This document shows, one piece after another, positions 62,724-64,000 of a DNA stretch of 64,000 nucleotides (position 1 is its first letter; every line of letters begins with the position of its first letter). Origin of the DNA: Fidelibacterota bacterium (GTDB lineage Bacteria; Fidelibacterota; Fidelibacteria; Fidelibacterales; Fidelibacteraceae). The notes under the pieces are model-generated. The model was not told the DNA's origin and made no database searches. It worked only from the letters and a program-made list of their open reading frames with translations. The stretch spans positions 1-64,000 of the forward strand of contig JAQUPD010000003.1 in the NCBI GenBank assembly GCA_028716785.1, in the 5' to 3' direction. The translations under genes were made by a program, and so were the position numbers.

Positions 62724-63521
62724 ATGACATCTCAAGGGACGTATGATATTCCTATTCTGAATATGATTTGGTATAGTTCCATTCTTATTGTACCTCTTGT
62801 TATTTTTATATGGATGGATTTAAAATTGTACAAAGACTTATTCATTTCAATAGTTCGCATGGTTTTACAACTCTTTTTAATTGGACTTTTTTTAAAATAT
62901 CTTTTTCTTTATGATAATATCTGGTTGAATCTTCTTTGGGTTTTAATCATGATTTTTGCCGCTAATTTTACTATTCTAAAAAATAGTGGCATGCTAAATA
63001 AACGAATTTATTTGACAACAATCCCCGTTTATATCGTTATTATTTTGCTTGTTTTTCTCACGTTTTTTATTCCCTTAGGATTTAACAACGTGCGTTCAGC
63101 ACAATATATGATTCCCCTTATAGGCATGATTCTCGGAAATATCCTCAGCAGTAATATTATCGGTCTTCAACGATTTTATGAAGACCTTATCCATCATGAA
63201 GATGATTACATTCAATATATTTTAGCAGGTGCTGGGTTTATGGAAGCCATTAAGCCCTTTGCACGACAGGCTTTAAAGACTGCCATTCTCCCTAAATTAG
63301 GAATTATGGCAACTATGGGACTTGTATCGATTCCAGGAATGATGACAGGTCAAATTTTAGGAGGGGTTCCGCCCATATCAGCTATAAAATATCAAATTAT
63401 AATTATGATCGGCATTATCGCTTCTGCAACATTGTCAGTAATTTGTTCCATTATTGTTTCAGCTCTCTTGAATTTTGACAGCTATGGTAGAATTTGCAAA
63501 GATGTACGGGATCTTTTATGA
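62724..63521 (+). CDS. FetB/YbbM-like ABC permease (UPF0014)
   Basis: A 265-residue inner-membrane protein with about seven helices. The UPF0014 signature blocks LIGMILGNILSSNIIGLQRF and TMGLVSIPGMMTGQILGG are present, and the ARQALKTAILPKLG stretch is the cytoplasmic loop contacting the ATPase. Overlaps the next gene by four bases (ATGA). Confidence 0.92.
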   Translation: MTSQGTYDIPILNMIWYSSILIVPLVIFIWMDLKLYKDLFISIVRMVLQLFLIGLFLKYLFLYDNIWLNLLWVLIMIFAANFTILKNSGMLNKRIYLTTIPVYIVIILLVFLTFFIPLGFNNVRSAQYMIPLIGMILGNILSSNIIGLQRFYEDLIHHEDDYIQYILAGAGFMEAIKPFARQALKTAILPKLGIMATMGLVSIPGMMTGQILGGVPPISAIKYQIIIMIGIIASATLSVICSIIVSALLNFDSYGRICKDVRDLL

Positions 63522-64000
63522 TATCTTTTATACAGAATTATGAAGAAAACAAAGAACGCATAATTTCAGCTTTAAAAAGGGGAAAAATTCTTGCCTATCC
63601 TACTGATACTCTTTTTGGCTTAGGAGTAGATGCACTCAATGTAGAGGCTGTAAATTCTTTGTATGACCTTAAAAAAAGACCTAAAATGTTCCCTTTTAGC
63701 ATAATGGTCTCAGACCTTTCTGTGATTCTCAAGAATGTTTCTGTCCCTCCAAAAGTATCCCTTTTCTTAACAAAGGTGTTTCCCGGCCCCGTAACCGCAG
63801 TTTTGCCTCTAAAAGAAGATTCGCTTTTTCAATCGGCGATTCTTAAAGATCACTATATGGGATTTCGTATTCCCCAACACCCTTTTTGTCAATGGTTGGG
63901 GCATAATTATGATCATCCTGTTGTTACAACATCGGCCAATCCTTCTGGCAAAACGCCTCTTTTAACCCTGAAAGATATTGCCTTATACTACCAACATAAA
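63518..64000 (+). CDS. tsaC: Threonylcarbamoyl-AMP synthase, 3' end cut by window edge
   Basis: The first 161 codons of a YrdC/Sua5-family enzyme, without a stop by the last base. It makes threonylcarbamoyl-AMP for the t6A37 modification of ANN-decoding tRNAs. Seen: AYPTDTLFGLGVDALN, KRPKMFPFSIMVSDL, VFPGPVTAVLPLK, GFRIPQHPFC and TTSANPSGKTPLL, all conserved nucleotide and carbonate-site motifs. Whether it is the short TsaC or the long Sua5 form cannot be told. Starts in the ATGA overlap with the permease. Confidence 0.94.
   Translation, partial: MISFIQNYEENKERIISALKRGKILAYPTDTLFGLGVDALNVEAVNSLYDLKKRPKMFPFSIMVSDLSVILKNVSVPPKVSLFLTKVFPGPVTAVLPLKEDSLFQSAILKDHYMGFRIPQHPFCQWLGHNYDHPVVTTSANPSGKTPLLTLKDIALYYQHK

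Overview
The window is 64 kb of AT-rich bacterial chromosome, densely coded (about 55 genes) and mostly housekeeping. Features point to a diderm of the FCB (Fibrobacteres-Chlorobi-Bacteroidetes) superphylum or a related candidate phylum such as Marinimicrobia, Calditrichota or Cloacimonadota. A secreted GH57 glycosidase ends in a YPNPFNP-type Por/type IX secretion sorting domain, there is an LpxL-like lipid A acyltransferase and a FecR/beta-barrel envelope protein, and threonine dehydrogenase is the short-chain (SDR) type. The phylum is an inference; no rRNA is present. I see no prophage, transposon, CRISPR array or integrated element.

Layout. 1-4.6 kb: 5'-cut hutH, rpsT, then a ytfI-like/ytfJ-like pair followed by a Crp/Fnr regulator and a YhcC-type radical SAM protein. 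4.7-13.7 kb: asnS, then a tightly overlapping run of a TIGR00725 (LOG-like) protein, acyP, nadE, comEC, an rnhB-yraN fusion, lepB and hemW. 13.9-15.6 kb: an orphan AmmeMemoRadiSam radical SAM gene and two small unknown genes. 15.6-21.5 kb: a 416-bp gap, then an aminotransferase, gcvT, ftsK and a gluconolactonase-like lipoprotein. 21.5-28.3 kb: secreted GH57, a BaiN-type flavoprotein and the FecR/barrel protein. 28.6-35.8 kb: the SRP RNA gene and a long information-processing and lipid operon, dnaX-ybaB-recR-pgsA-pgpA-cinA-thpR-recA-recX. 35.8-40.4 kb: central carbohydrate genes (gap, an intracellular GH57 glucanotransferase, glgA). 40.4-45.8 kb: a surface-polysaccharide operon (GNAT/FemAB-like, flippase, glycosyltransferase) running into an unusual RNase HI and a LytR_C protein. 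46.0-46.2 kb: tRNA-Cys and tRNA-Leu. 46.2-52.8 kb, minus strand: ogt, an EamA exporter, secF, secD, and kbl with SDR-type tdh. 53-59.4 kb: an acyl-CoA ligase, an EF-G paralogue, a HIT protein, hisS and lpxL. 59.7-64 kb: a methyltransferase, glycerate kinase, fetAB-like ABC transporter genes and a 3'-cut tsaC/ywlC gene.

Functional links. tdh and kbl turn threonine into glycine and acetyl-CoA, and gcvT can feed glycine into one-carbon metabolism. The secreted GH57 with a CBM25-like module, the intracellular GH57, GlgA and GAPDH fit uptake and storage of alpha-glucan. SecD/SecF, LepB, FtsK, LpxL, the flippase operon and the type IX tail serve the envelope.

No clearly new multi-gene system is visible. 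The best leads are protein-level oddities: an EF-G paralogue with a broken NKxD motif, a ComEC whose metallo-beta-lactamase-like domain has lost its metal motif, an RNase HII-YraN fusion, an RNase HI with an unrecognised N-terminal domain, the unknown gene pair near 15 kb, and a probable gene remnant at 40.4-40.7 kb.
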